Of a stretch of 64,000 nucleotides of DNA, positions 1-11,789 are shown piece after piece. Position 1 is the first letter of the stretch. Each line of letters begins with the position of its first letter. Under the pieces are notes generated by a model, which saw only the letters and a program-made list of their open reading frames with translations, made no database searches and was not told the origin of the DNA. The translations under genes and the position numbers were made by a program. Source of the stretch: Omphalotus guepiniiformis (Eukaryota; Basidiomycota; Agaricomycetes; Agaricales; Omphalotaceae); the NCBI GenBank assembly GCA_028554645.1, contig JAQOOI010000018.1, positions 1,054,001 through 1,118,000 of the forward strand. The letters are read 5' to 3'.

Positions 1-740
1 TTCCTCGCTGAACGATGCGGTGACAAGTGGGACAACTCCGAACCCTAGCGCATACAGACTTAACCCAATAGTTGCTTGAAAGTTTGTACAATTCAAATCT
101 CTAGTCATTGATTCAAAGCCTGAGTTGTAAATGCTACCTGTTGAAGCTGTTAAGACGCGTCAATGTCAGTTACTACAACCGTTTGAAACAAGGAAGATAT
201 TCACAGGCAATTAATGTAGCGAAGCATGATAAACAAGTTATAGCCCATTTTTTAGATCGAGGAAAGTCGATTGGGTTGCGCTCGTCGCCTTTCTCGAATT
301 GGATATATACGTGAATGCGTAGATACGTGAGGTCAAAGAATTACCTGCAAAAAGGCACTCACATATATGATTTCCTCATTCACAACAGTCTCCTCATCCT
401 TCCCACTCTTTTCCTCATCCTCACTCTTGTGGTGTCCATGAACAAGCCTACTAATCTGCCTCCCTAGTCCCTCATCAAGTTCTTCTGCTCTCGGTCTCTC
501 CTTCGAATCCAAACTCAACCTCGGGTCAAGGCTAGGCTCTCGAACATCCTCAAGTGACGTGATCAGTACCGTACCCTCAGGTCCTTCTTTATGCGGCGCA
601 GATGACGACGTCCTATCAGCTTCAAGATGGACCTCGAGCTTTTCCGAACCGACGTTCCCTCCCCTACCATCCCCGTTTCCTCGTGTAAAATCACCATCAC
701 GTACTCTTTCCTCGATTTCTTCTCGGATCGCCATCGACAT
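1..740 (-). CDS. MFS transporter (DHA1-like), 5' part, cut by window edge; possibly decayed
   Basis: This is the N-terminal part of a major facilitator transporter, an integral membrane efflux or uptake permease. Exon 1 is 740-363 (ATG at 740, acidic cytosolic leader ending EEIIY before GTGAGT). The second coding block is about 310-205 (IQFEKGDERNPIDFPRSKKW, then the first membrane segment). Exon 3 is 137-1 (IYNSGFESMTRDLNC, second membrane segment GLSLYALGFGVVPLV). Both the protein and intron 2 match the plus-strand gene at 8584-11789, so the two genes are inverted paralogues. One oddity is that the intron 1 acceptor AG used by the paralogue reads CTCACG here, and no usable in-frame AG lies before the second block. 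The copy may therefore be a pseudogene or be spliced differently. The remaining exons lie outside the window. The family call is firm; substrate and functionality are unknown. Confidence 0.75.
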
Positions 741-2457
741 CGGTATGGTCGTCGCACGTCACAGGGGTCGTCAATCAGAGGAATACACTGGGCTTTCCGG
801 GCTCCCGTAGGCTACCGAGGGGACTGACGAGGAGGGCGTTCGAGTGATTTCAACTTTGCCTGAACCTTTAAGTATCAGTGTTAGAAAGTGACTCGATACT
901 TTATAACAATGGATAAAAAATACCCCATACCCAGGTACCCCAGTTGATGATTGACATCCATCAAGTGCTTACTGTACTTACGCTGTGAAGCGACCTCCGA
1001 AGGATGAAGTTTGAAGCGCCAAGTACACGAAAGTGCGTGTATTCGCTCGCCACGTGACAGGGCTTCATACTTCCAGCCTAGCGGGAAACTTTTGAAGGAA
1101 CTCCGAGTCCGTTTAATCTGACTCATTCCAGGACCATCTCAATTGACTGCGCTGAGAGGAGATGCGTGTATACTTCCAATCGTACCATACTATCCTTCTT
1201 TATGTTATGTACACGCACGTATCGTACCACAAGTACGAATTCAAAAAAAAAATTGACTCAGCCTGGTCGTCGAAGGTCTTTACATCTTCGGTTAGGTTAA
1301 GTCGGTACTTTCAATTGATCAGAGTTCTTTGCGACCTTTGCGACGTGTTCCTAGGCTCAGCTCAAGCCTCAGGCTGCATGCAGCATACATTGCAATATAT
1401 ATAATTACATACTTACAGTCCCGGATCGTGACTTGCGTAGCCCAAATCTCCTGGTGGACATTCCGGAGAGACCGAGCGGTGAGCAGCGCAGGTAAAAGTT
1501 CGAATACTATCATAATCATTCCATACTTACACGGTTCACGGTTAAACTAGTCAAAAACAAGTCGAACCGAGAGGGGTACCCTGCTGTGTACGGTAAGCAC
1601 GGAGTATGTATTCTCAATTTATTTCGGAAAGATTGTAAAGAGAACCAGAACGACTGGTGGGGTACATTCAAATAAACATTCGGGGGAGCTATCAAAGTGT
1701 ATGTACGTAGCTACAATACACTGACATATTGCAATGCCCGGAAAGTGTATGTACTAAGACTCGCAGCCGTTGAACGTGTGACCGATTTCGGACCCAGTAA
1801 GTAACTACTATACCTACTTCAATTAGTCACCTAATACTACTACGAGTGGCTTCATTATACATCGTGATATGTACCATGATAGCCTACATCTCCAACCAGT
1901 GTGCGACAGAAAGTAAGTAGACGTCTAATCAATTACAACGATTCCGCTTGAATTCCGAAGAGATACCAGGAGATACCCTGAGTCACCCGAGGTCTCAAAA
2001 CTCGGCTCAGTTTGGCCTATAGAAATCATCATAATTACAATCGGTGACCATCCACCAATCCGACTCAAGCCCAAGCGCTGAAGTGCACAGTAACGCCATT
2101 GAACGTCACTGCAGGCCTCAGGGCAGATATCAATGAGCTCGAGCCAGTACTTTAATAAGTAACACATTACATACCGTACATAAATACGGTAGGTATGATT
2201 GTTCAGGAATTCATTGCGAATGACTCTAATTTACATCGCCAGACTCGCGCGATGGAGGAGGGGCTCTCGTTGAAAAGCACTTACACTTAAACAAATCAAG
2301 TAACACCAGAAGCCCGCTCTACATCTTACATCAACCTGTACAATTCCCACTATCGTAGCGACCCCATCCCCACCTCATGCCCCCTCACATCTGCCTTCTT
2401 AGGCCTAAACTGGGAGTCCTTTACGGGTTTATTGTACTTCTACCCACAAATAAATGT
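741..2457. other. intergenic, no gene seen
   Basis: About 1.7 kb without a convincing gene: open frames are all under 85 codons, show no domain-like sequence, and are interrupted on both strands. It holds AT-rich stretches and short direct repeats of little weight. It probably contains the divergent promoter of the MFS copy at its left end. Confidence 0.5.
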
Positions 2458-2558
2458 GCCTCTTTGGCGTAGTGGTATGCGCGTCGCACTTGTAGCTTAC
2501 GCAAGTATTACGTAATGTGAATATGCGAAGGTCACTCGTTCGATCCGGGTAAGAGGCA
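2458..2558 (+). tRNA. tRNA-Thr(UGU) with intron
   Basis: The acceptor stem is perfect (GCCTCTT with AAGAGGC, discriminator A at 2558). The D arm GCGT/GCGC encloses an AGTGGTAT loop. The anticodon stem is TCGCA/TGCGA with loop CTTGTA..A, giving anticodon TGT (threonine). An intron of roughly 28 nt sits directly 3' of position 37, the canonical nuclear tRNA intron site. The T arm is ACTCG-TTCGATC-CGGGT. CCA is not encoded, as expected for a eukaryote. Confidence 0.9.
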
Positions 2559-2966
2559 TCTTGAGTTGGTGTAATTTTAGCTATATTTTTTACGTTCTGT
2601 GCTGCGGTCTGCGCTGTACATGTACACAAGAAACACACCTAAATCAAAATAGACTTTTGCCTCCATACACATACAATAAGTGACAACAAAAGCAACGACG
2701 AGTTATTGCAATCCCATTTCCATTCCGATTCCGAGTGCTAGATGTATGTAAAAAAACTTAAAAGATAGTGATGTGTAGGGAGGACATCTAACCTATGTAC
2801 CTACGAATAATGTATGTATATACGTATATACTTATGAATATATCTATATCTAAAATAATAAAAAAGCCAGAAATATAATACAATCCGCAAATGAAATACC
2901 CTTCCGCGTCTACACCAAGTACATACATACTTCTTCACGAGAACCATACTTCTTCTTCTTCCTTCT

Positions 2967-5512
2967 TCATGAAAACCCAACCCCGGGGCCAAACTTCCTC
3001 TCCCTAGCTTTAGCCCTAGCTCTCTCCATAGACTCTCTAACCTCCGGACTCTCCCACTCATTCTCATCTTCATACCCCACTGCTGCTTTCCTGGGTGTCG
3101 TCACACCAGAACCAGGTGTAACCCCAATCGAGAACTGTCCACGTCTAGGTGATGCAGACGATGGCACCGATCCAGACCCCGACCCCAAAGTACCCTCATA
3201 ATAAGGAGGTGGAACAATAGCATTAACCCCCCTTAAACTCCTCCTCGAAGCAGTAGATCCAGACCTCGACAAACTACTCCCTCCTCCTCCTCCTCCAACT
3301 TCCCTGCTCCTCGACCCAGACCTCGACCCCGCCCTCGACCCCGCTCTCGCTCCCCTCTCACCCTCCTCCTGATCCTGATCAACCCAAGCACCACTCCCAT
3401 CATCAACCTCATCCTCCTCAACCTCACTCATAACAACAACCTCCCTCCCCAACGCCTTCTTCCCTTCCGCAATAAGCATAGCCAATTTATCCCCTATCCA
3501 ATCCATCTGATCTTCAACCTCTTCGACTTCTTCCCCTTCATTTGGCTCCGCAGGAACACACAACGTATCCTTATCCCTTACCCCCGTCCCCGTCGACTCG
3601 AAATCAAACGCAGGTTGCGTCGGCGGGAACACCCCCACAGACCCAGACCCAGACGCTTGAGGCCCAAACGACGAAATCGAATGCGTCTTATGATGATACC
3701 CACCACGTACCCTAGGCGGTCTCTTCCTACCCACCGAACCAGGCGATACACCAGCATGTACAGCACGAGGAACTCTTCTTCCTCTTGGCGTAGGCGGAAT
3801 CACATTCACATTCGGCGCTGCTACTGACGCTGGTGCTGGTGCGGGTGCTGATCGTGGGTCAGAGGAAGAATAAGGTGGTGGTGGAGGTGAAGATGGTGTC
3901 GTATCCGTGATAATCTGCGTTTGGATTTTGTCTGGTTCTTTACCGCGATCTCTCCATCTGTGAAATACGAATTAGGGTGTGAGCACCGAGGGTGGTTATG
4001 ATAGAATTCAAATGGAGGTTTTACGTACAGTCTATAGACAGTCAACCCAACTGCAGTTCCAATCAAAGCAGCATGAAGTGCCGTAGAGACAATCGAACCA
4101 GCGAGACCTCGTCGGCGTTTCGCAGGTGGTTGAGCAGGATCTTGAGCGTGGGCGTTTGCGGTTGCGTTTGTGTTTGGTGGGTCTACATGGATAAGATGGA
4201 TTCGGAGGATGAGACGCATACGCGGTGATAGAAGAAGAAGAGAAGAGATGGAGATGGAAACGGAAAAACAACGAGAAAAAGAGAACGAGAACGAGAATGG
4301 AAACGGCAGAAACAGAAAAACAAGATGAAGTGGAACAAGAAAGAGTATAACCAGTATAACCACAATGTGGTGCGAGCGATATAAAGCCCAAGAACGCAAC
4401 AACGTTAACATGGCGAGGTGAGCGCACGCTCAAAACAAAGATTGAGAAATGAGAAATAAAGCATGTAAAACGCGTTATTCTCATATCCTATCATCGATAA
4501 TCAACCATTGCCAACCCAGCCCCAGCCTCATGAACCCAACGAGGCACCGGCACCCCTCGCCAAAGAAAAAAAAGTCGAAAAACACGCCAAAGACACATGT
4601 TAAACAATCAGATAGTCACTCACCAAACGACATGCTACCACTCTGATACCCAGTCCCAGTCCCAGTTCCATCAACACGCCGCGCACCAAGTCCACCCAAA
4701 TCCATATCCCTATCAAACTCAGGTTCCCAACCTCTCTTGCGTGAAACCCGCTGCTGCTGCTGCTGCTGCTGTGGTTGTCCTTGTCGTAGTCCTAGTCGTT
4801 GTCGTTGTAGACTCGGGGAAAGTCCTCTCAAATTCCGATTCGGATTAGTCAGTGAGGAAGGAAACCCAGTGCCACTAGCGCCAGTGCTAAAACTAGAACT
4901 GGCACTAGTAGCAGCACAAAGATTCAAAACGTCAGCGTCATCCTCAAACCCAGCCAAATCCCTCGATCGTGCACCGCGTATATCCCCATCCCCATCCCCA
5001 TAACCAAAGTCCCCCACCTCAGGCGACCCAGCACTCGAACGCGGATGCAGCATCGGAGGAGAAGAAAAAGGATTCGAAAGACCCGGAACGCTCAACTTAA
5101 ACGTAAACGGGAACGGCATCCTCTCTTTCGCTTTCGATATCCTCGTAGTCGTCGAAGTAAGGTAAGAAAATGTAGCGTAGTACGCGTACGAGAATAAAAG
5201 TCCGAGTCCGAATCCGAGGCCAAGTCCACGTTCAAGCTCAAGTCTGATTCGTCTTTGTTCGGAATTGGAATTGTTGGCAAGTTTAGTTGCGCGTCTAGGC
5301 CCGGGCCGGTGATAAAGGGATTTACCGCCGAATAGCCTGCAGCTGAGGAGCCTGAGGACACGCTTTATTAGTCTACGCATGATTTGGACGACCCATGGTA
5401 GGGTGAGGAAGGAATTCGGAAAGTTGATGCTGGAGAGGATTTCACGGAGTCTCCGAAGTAGGTATACGAGACGCCCTGGTGGTTGGGATGGGTTGGGATG
5501 GTAGTAGGGCAT
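2967..5512 (-). CDS. low-complexity membrane-associated protein, unknown function
   Basis: I do not recognise this gene. Three exons give a continuous 677-residue frame: 5512-4624, 4182-4029 and 3957-2967, with donors GTGAGT and GTACGT and phases that match exactly. The N-terminal exon has basic leucine-rich stretches and a possible membrane segment near residues 90-115 (GLGLGFGLGLLFSYAYYATF). A glutamine run follows near residue 255. Exon 2 encodes a basic KRRRG patch followed by a second possible membrane helix (IVSTALHAALIGTAVGLTVY). The long last exon is rich in Pro, Ser, Gly and Asp/Glu, with SRSGSRS-type repeats, and looks disordered. The 441-bp first intron is long for this genome and could hide another exon. 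The region 4183-4411 is also open in this frame, so a shorter separate gene starting at 4411 is an alternative. Confidence 0.55.
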
Positions 5513-5720
5513 GGGTACCGGAGAAGGGTGAGGTGGGGGTTCATGTGTATGTGAGTCCTACATGCGTACAGAAGGAGGGGGTTTTCTTTACTATTAGTAT
5601 GAATCTAAGTTATGGAGTTGCTTGTTCGCAACCGCTCTTCTCTTCCGCAGGGGCGTTTATCTAGGCGCCTGGCTTCAAACGCATGAAATATATATCGTAT
5701 GAGATAAATCGATAGATATG

Positions 5721-5793
5721 TCCCTCTTAGCTCAGTTGGTAGAGCGCGTCACTAGTAATGACGAGGTCAGTCGTTCAAGTCGGCTAGAGGGAA
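5721..5793 (+). tRNA. tRNA-Thr(AGU)
   Basis: Acceptor stem TCCCTCT/AGAGGGA with discriminator A, D arm GCTC..GAGC with AGTTGGTA in the loop, anticodon stem CGTCA/TGACG with loop CTAGTAA (anticodon AGT, threonine), and T arm AGTCG-TTCAAGT-CGGCT. There is no intron. It is the second threonine tRNA within 3.3 kb, and its acceptor stem differs from the first. Confidence 0.93.
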
Positions 5794-6107
5794 CTCGAGC
5801 GTAGTTTGAAAATTCGATTTTTGTTCTTTATTTCTATACATGTAAATACTATAGTATGAATCCCGACTCCTCAGCCTAATATTCATGACATTCTGCACAA
5901 ATGAATTGCTTTAAAAGCACAGGCTGGGATATCATTTGCACACAGGGCGGCAGTAGTTGCTAGTACATACGCGTCTTAGCCCACGGAATTTTCAATTCCA
6001 GAATCACGCGCTTGACCCAGTCCTCTCATTATCTACTCAGCCTCCGAGTCTGTCAGTATCACTGTAAAGTCAAAATTGGGCTCTCTCTCGAATCCCGAAT
6101 CTAATAG
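5794..6107. other. intergenic, no gene seen
   Basis: Short spacer between tRNA-Thr(AGU) and the flavin-reductase-like gene. It presumably contains the promoter of the latter; no clear TATA box is visible. Confidence 0.4.
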
Positions 6108-7262
6108 ATGATACGCAAATGTCATAAATCAAGAACATTCACATTCTTCCATACCCAAACCCAAACTCAAACTCTTCCACATTATGGTTATGGCCTATAT
6201 GCCTCCCATATCCGCATCCGCACCCACATCCGCACTCCAGCGCTAGCTTCAGCGGTCGCTCTAGGCTCGACTCGGAGGTTGTCTACGACGAGGAAACTTT
6301 GCTTCTGTGCGGATTCCAACGACTCGGACGCGAAGCTCGATGTTGATGTTGATGTTAAACATCGTTTGAGGGCTTTGTTGCGCGAGACTGCGCAGAGTGT
6401 TGCTGTTGTTACTGCTGTTTGGGAGGAAGATTCGGATTCGGGGGATGGGAGGGGTTTGATGAAAAGTACGAATGCTAGTACTACGGATACGGATACAACA
6501 ACAACGACAGGAAGAAGAACATCGCATCCGCAACCTCAACCTCATTACCACGGCGCAACACTTTCCTCATTCACTTCGATATCTATGGATCCGTATCCGC
6601 TTGTTGCGTTTTCGTTGAGGATTCCATCGAGGATGGCGGTTTGTTTGAAGGATAAAATCTTTTCGTCGCAGTCGCAAACCCAACCCCATTCACATCCTCC
6701 AGAGTCCGATTCACGTCCTCCAGAGTCCCACCCACACATGATAATAAACCTCCTCTCATCCACTCAATCAAAAACAGCAAAGATATTCTCCCGCGCAGAT
6801 CTTTACCCTAATCCTTTTGGAGTCGCGTCGGCATATTCGTCCTCATCCTCATCCTCACCCTCGTCCTCACCCTCATCCGAGTCGGAGTCGGAGTCGGAGT
6901 CGGGGTCGCGTGTGAGATACCGCTTGACAAAACCCCCCAGTGTTTCCGAAGGAGGGAAATACGGGGGTATACCAGTCCTTGAAAATTGCTTAGGTGCGAT
7001 TGGATGTCGACTTGTTGTTCCGCCTATACGGTTAGATGAGTTAGGTGGTACTGGTGGGGATGGCATACTCGAGGGGGCCGACGGAGGTGGAGGTGGGGAC
7101 ACACTCGCAACGCCGACGCCGAAGTCAGAGTTATTCATCGCGAGGGTGGTTTCGGTTGAGAGTTTGGATTTGGATGAGAGGACGTTACCGCTTTTGTATT
7201 GGAGGAGGGGGTATGTTACTTGTCAGACTCAGACTCAGGATGAGGGTGGAGATGGGCAATGA
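6108..7262 (+). CDS. flavin reductase-like domain protein (FMN-binding split barrel)
   Basis: Single-exon gene of 384 residues. After a basic, Ser/Thr-rich N-terminus without acidic residues, which could be a mitochondrial presequence, the flavin-reductase-like fold is recognisable. The segments seen are RLRALLRETAQSVAVVTAVW (about residues 85-105), HGATLSSFTSISMDPYPLVA (about 148-167), SLRIPSRMAVCLKD, then MIINLLSSTQSKTAKIFSR and a late ENCLGAIGCRLV strand. This order is typical of proteins that bind FMN and reduce it or use it as an oxidoreductase cofactor. Between the conserved blocks lie family-atypical low-complexity inserts: a Thr run, PPESDS/PPESHP repeats, and a Ser/Glu run encoded by TCCTCA- and GAGTCG-type repeats near 6838-6905. 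The ATG at 6108 is the first in frame. The fold assignment is good; the exact reaction is not known. Confidence 0.75.
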   Translation: MIRKCHKSRTFTFFHTQTQTQTLPHYGYGLYASHIRIRTHIRTPALASAVALGSTRRLSTTRKLCFCADSNDSDAKLDVDVDVKHRLRALLRETAQSVAVVTAVWEEDSDSGDGRGLMKSTNASTTDTDTTTTTGRRTSHPQPQPHYHGATLSSFTSISMDPYPLVAFSLRIPSRMAVCLKDKIFSSQSQTQPHSHPPESDSRPPESHPHMIINLLSSTQSKTAKIFSRADLYPNPFGVASAYSSSSSSSPSSSPSSESESESESGSRVRYRLTKPPSVSEGGKYGGIPVLENCLGAIGCRLVVPPIRLDELGGTGGDGILEGADGGGGGDTLATPTPKSELFIARVVSVESLDLDERTLPLLYWRRGYVTCQTQTQDEGGDGQ

Positions 7263-8583
7263 GCATAGGCCGTGATGCAATCGTACTTGGGGAGTCATCG
7301 AGTCCATCGACTGTGTACAATGCCATCCATTTCCTCAACCTCAACCGCCGCTCCACACTGCATACAACTTGCTCTACCGCCGGTCATTTCTATCTCCCGG
7401 AATCACCTTGCAAGTACTAAGTATAGACATACAGTGGAGTCACTCGTCTCCCAATAGAGGCTTGCCAACTCAGAGCCTCTTCTCTTCTCTCCGTTGTCAA
7501 TGACTCGGAATTGAATGGAACTGACCCTAACAGTCAAAGCTGTTCTTCTGGTTCAAAGTTGAAGCGGAATTCAATGGGTTCTATTGATTCTATTGATTCT
7601 GAATGGGTACCGAATTACTCAGTGTTTGAGGCCTGAGGGCTGCGGGCTTGAATACACACTCCCCGGTTTCCAAGTTTTTATTTATAGATGGAGGTATGGT
7701 AAGTACGACTCGACCGGGATTTCGAGTTTGCGAGTTCTTTTTTCTAAGTTCTCGGTGCTGGAAGCCTTCAAGTAGTATTTCTTAGTGCGAGTCGCGTCAC
7801 TGTTTTATTCCAAGTGGAGTCGCTGTCGCTGTCACTCATTCGTCAACGTATGCAGGGTACATACTGTACCCACTCGCAGGAAATCCCCCCAGTCAGCAGT
7901 ATTAGTGATGGTCACTGATCCGCCGGGAGTTTACAATACAATACATACAAGTACTTACAGCAGACCTTCAAATTCGATGAATTGAATTGATTAGTTGAAA
8001 ATAAACACACCTGAAATATCCGAAGCCAAAGGATGTAGTAAGATCGTTGTTGGGCTCTCTGATATTGCGCAATGTGCATACATCCACGGGTATGTAACCT
8101 CACCTCACCCGAGAAATTCTATCCTGTTCAGGTTCTTAGCTTTCCCAGAATCACTGAGAATCAGCACGTTGACAGTCTCCTGCTAGTGCTTGATTACGTA
8201 CGGTCCATACTTACTCGCATCACGCGGAGAGCGCCCACCGCTTCATTCTTGACCCTCACCCCCGCCAATGACGTCCTTCAAGTCAGCTATGTAGGTACCC
8301 TACGAGCACTGCGTGGGGAATTAAGATGGGCGTACTGTAGACACTGACAGTATGCGTATGTATTGGAGGGTATATTTAATCCCATCTTTGATACTTATAT
8401 ATATAGTGATAGGTTACGACTTACAAGTGATATTAGTGCCCCCCCACCTCCAGTGCCTCCGAGACTCGAGTCTACTGGTATCTCAGTCTATCTCTAGACT
8501 CCCGTATTACCCACTGCCAGCTACGCGTTACGCACGAATCTTGGAAAAGCTCAACAGGGGAGGACCCTGGTTCAATTGACGCG
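7263..8583. other. intergenic, no gene seen
   Basis: About 1.3 kb with only short, unsupported open frames. It carries the 3' end of the flavin-reductase-like gene and the promoter of the MFS transporter gene. No repeat or RNA gene was recognised. Confidence 0.45.
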
Positions 8584-11500
8584 ATGTCGATGCCAGAAGA
8601 ATTCGAGCTTGGAGAGCGAGAGCGAGAGCCCGAGCGCGACGATACCGGTACCGTGACACGGGGTACTACCGCAGACCCAAATACAAACCCAAACCCAAAC
8701 CGTGGATCCGGTAATGCAGCCCATACGGACCAGCAGAAACGCTCAGAGAAAGAAAAAGGCAAAGAAAAAGGCTACGTAGAAGTCCAAATCGACACTGCGT
8801 CTCCGAGTCACAACTTGAACTTGAACTACAAAGAAGGACCCGAAGGAACGATCTTGATCACTTCCGTTGAAGATGTTCGTGAACCTAGTCTTGATCCTAG
8901 GTTGAGTTTGGATTCGAAGGGGAGTCGGGGTCGGGGTCGGAGACCGAGGGCGGAGGATCTTGATGGTGGGTTGGGGTTGGGGAGGCGGATTAGTAGGATT
9001 GTTCATGGGAGGAGAAGTGGTGAAGGGAAGGATGAAGAAGATGTAGGTGGTAATGATGAAGAGATTGTTTATGTGAGTGCGATTTTTTGCTGCTTGCGTT
9101 GCGCCGGCGAGTTTTATGACTCAAGGATTCACGCGTTTGGTATTATATCCAATTCGAAGAAAACGATAGACGGAATCCGATTAATTTTCCTCGTTCTAAG
9201 AAATGGGCAATAACACTTTTATCTTGCTTCTCTACCCTAATCGCATGTACGTACTCCCTCCCCCCCTTCCCTTCCCCCCCTTCCCAATTCCCCCACTTCC
9301 AAGTCCAGGTCCACGCATCATCCCAACTGACCAACCATCACCGTTCCCTTTCTTCCAACCACATCCTCAACAGGAAGCATCTACAACTCCGGCTTCGAAT
9401 CAATGACACGCGATCTAAACTGTACAACCTTCCAAGCAACAATCGGTCTAAGTCTATACGCCCTAGGATTTGGAATCGTTCCACTTGTAACTGCGTCGTT
9501 TAGTGAAGAAGTAGGGAGACAACCTTTGTATGTTGTTTCGGCTACGGGGGTTTTGTTGATGTATGTGATGATTGCTTTGTGAGTACATTTTCTAGTTTTT
9601 CGAGTTTTTCGAGTTTTCGAGTCGGGCCCGGGTCCTTGTTGTTGTTGTTGTTTTTTTTTTTGGGGCGCGGCGCGGTACTAACACGTTCCACACGAATAAA
9701 GAGCACATAATATCCAAACTGTACTCATCGGGAGGTTCCTTCAAGGAAGCTTTGGATCGACTTGGGCTACGATGGTCGGTGGGACGATATCTGATATATG
9801 GGTACCTGCGGAGTGAGTTACATATACATCCTTCTCACATCCTCCTTCTTCTACGGTCCACGATAATTCAAATTTCTGACGCCGTGTATACCCCCCCGCA
9901 GACGTGGTTTACCAATGTCTATATTCACACTTGCTGCGATAGGAGGGACAGGGTTAGGACCTGTATATGCTGGTTGGATTGAGATGAATCCGAGGTTGGA
10001 GTGGAGGTGGATTGAGTGGATTGAGATGATGTATGTCTCATCCCTCCCCTCCTTCTTTTCCTCCTTGGGTCAAACAGCTAACTAACTAAGCTTTTTGTTT
10101 CGTGTTGTGGTGGTTGTCGTTGTAACAGGATATGCGCACTATACCTCCTCCTCCTCCCATTCATAATGCGCGAAACAAGATCTTCGATTCTCCTAACTAA
10201 ACTCGCGAAGAGGATTAGGAAGGAAACGGGTGATAAGAGGTATCGGGCGAGGGTTGAGGATGAACGTACGAATGTGTTGAGGTTGATTTATGTTGCTTGT
10301 ACGAGGCCTATACGTGAGTTACTATTTCTGTTCTATTCCGTATTTCCGTATCCCCGTATCCAATCGAGTGTATGGGTATGGGTATGGTACGGTATGGGCA
10401 TGGGCTGATTGGTGTTTATGAGGTGGATAGATTTATTGCTTACTGAACCGGTGGTGGCTAGTTTCAGTGTACGTCCCCCGGCAGTGGTGTTGTTTCTTTC
10501 CCGGACTCATTTGGTTCACTGGCATTTAGTTATGGGTAGGGTTCGCGTGGGGAATATTATATTGTATGATCGAGTACGTCTTGTCCTGCTTTTCTCAAGT
10601 TGCGAGGGACCTCACCTTAGTATGGTAATGGCTGATATCCTAACAACCGTGAACTACACAGGTCTATAGCGGACGTGTTCGCCGAAGTACATGGTTTCAA
10701 TGTCGGTCAAATCGGGACTGTGTTTTTGGCTATGGTGTATGTCTCTCACTCCCCCTCGGTGTTTACCCCACATCCATCTTGTGACTAAGAAATCTAATGA
10801 TGCATGCTCTGTTGTATAGTATCGGCTCACTTATAGGATTCGGAACGAATTTTATACAAGAGTATCTATACCAGTACGTCCCTTTACTCCTTCTTTTCGT
10901 CGAAAAACTTTACTTATAGTAATACACGTCGCGTCGCATTGCGCATTGCGTAACCCAGAAAATACTACCCAACCCGTGGACCCGAAGCACGTCTATACTT
11001 TGCATGTGCAGCTGGGATTTTATTCCCAGTTGGGATGTTTTTATATGCGTGGTCGACGTTTGAGTTTGTTCCTTGGATTGTGCTTGCTATTGGGATTGGT
11101 GTATGTGTTTTTTTTCTTTTTTTTCTTCTTTTTTTCGTTTTTCTTCGTTCTTTTTTGGTTCCCTGAGCCGCGGGGTTGCTAAGTAAAGGGAGAACTTGAA
11201 TGCTGACGACTGAGGTGGTTTTTGTGATTTAGGTCTTCGTATACGCGGTGTTCATTATATACCTCGCTGTGTTTTCTTATCTAGCTGATTGGTATGTGGG
11301 ATATCGGACTTCCTATTTCCGTGTACGTACGTACGTACTCACCCTGGGGTTCTTTCTTTCCATGAAGTTACGGTCCATTCGCTTCGTCTGCTCTAGCTGG
11401 TCAAAGTCTATGTCGTGCGTATCTTTCTCTTCCTCTTCCCTACCCCCTTTTCCCTATCCTCTTCCCTACCCCCAAGTCATACTTACCCGTGGACCCGTGA

Positions 11501-11789
11501 ACGAACCAGGTAACGTCTCAGCAACCGCATTCCCGCTATTCACACAACAGATGTTTCAAAGACTTTCATTCAAATGGGCTAATACCCTCTTTGGGTGTAT
11601 TGCGTGTGTTATGATGCCTATTCCTTTCGTGAGTTCTTAAGATCCTTTCATTCTTGTTTTACCTTGGTGGGTTTGGGGTGTGTGCATGGTGTTGATAGGG
11701 GTGTGTAGGTGTTGTTCTTTTATGGACCGACTATACGTGCTAGAAGCAAGTTTTCGAGGATTGTTATGCAGAATCAGCAGCAGAAGTAA
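8584..11789 (+). CDS. MFS transporter, DHA1-like multidrug/polyamine type, 15 exons
   Basis: I can assemble a 632-residue, twelve-helix permease from 15 exons: 8584-9072, 9126-9250, 9378-9578, 9702-9812, 9902-10030, 10129-10313, 10431-10468, 10530-10573, 10662-10736, 10820-10873, 10959-11100, 11233-11291, 11368-11414, 11510-11628 and 11709-11789. All phases are compatible and the stop is TAA. Family hallmarks in order are NPINFPRSKKW before helix 1, GRFLQGSFGSTWATMVGGT, RGLPMSIFTLAAIGGTGLGP (motif C-like), LLLTEPVV, LWVGFAWGILY, RGPEARLYFACAAGILFPVG, and the C-terminal block FPLFTQQMFQRL. The long acidic leader of about 160 residues is low complexity. The exon 2/3 junction is uncertain: the donor used by the inverted paralogue would create TGA here, so I use the donor 4 nt downstream. 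The substrate is unknown; the family moves drugs, polyamines or siderophore-like compounds across membranes. Confidence 0.85.
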
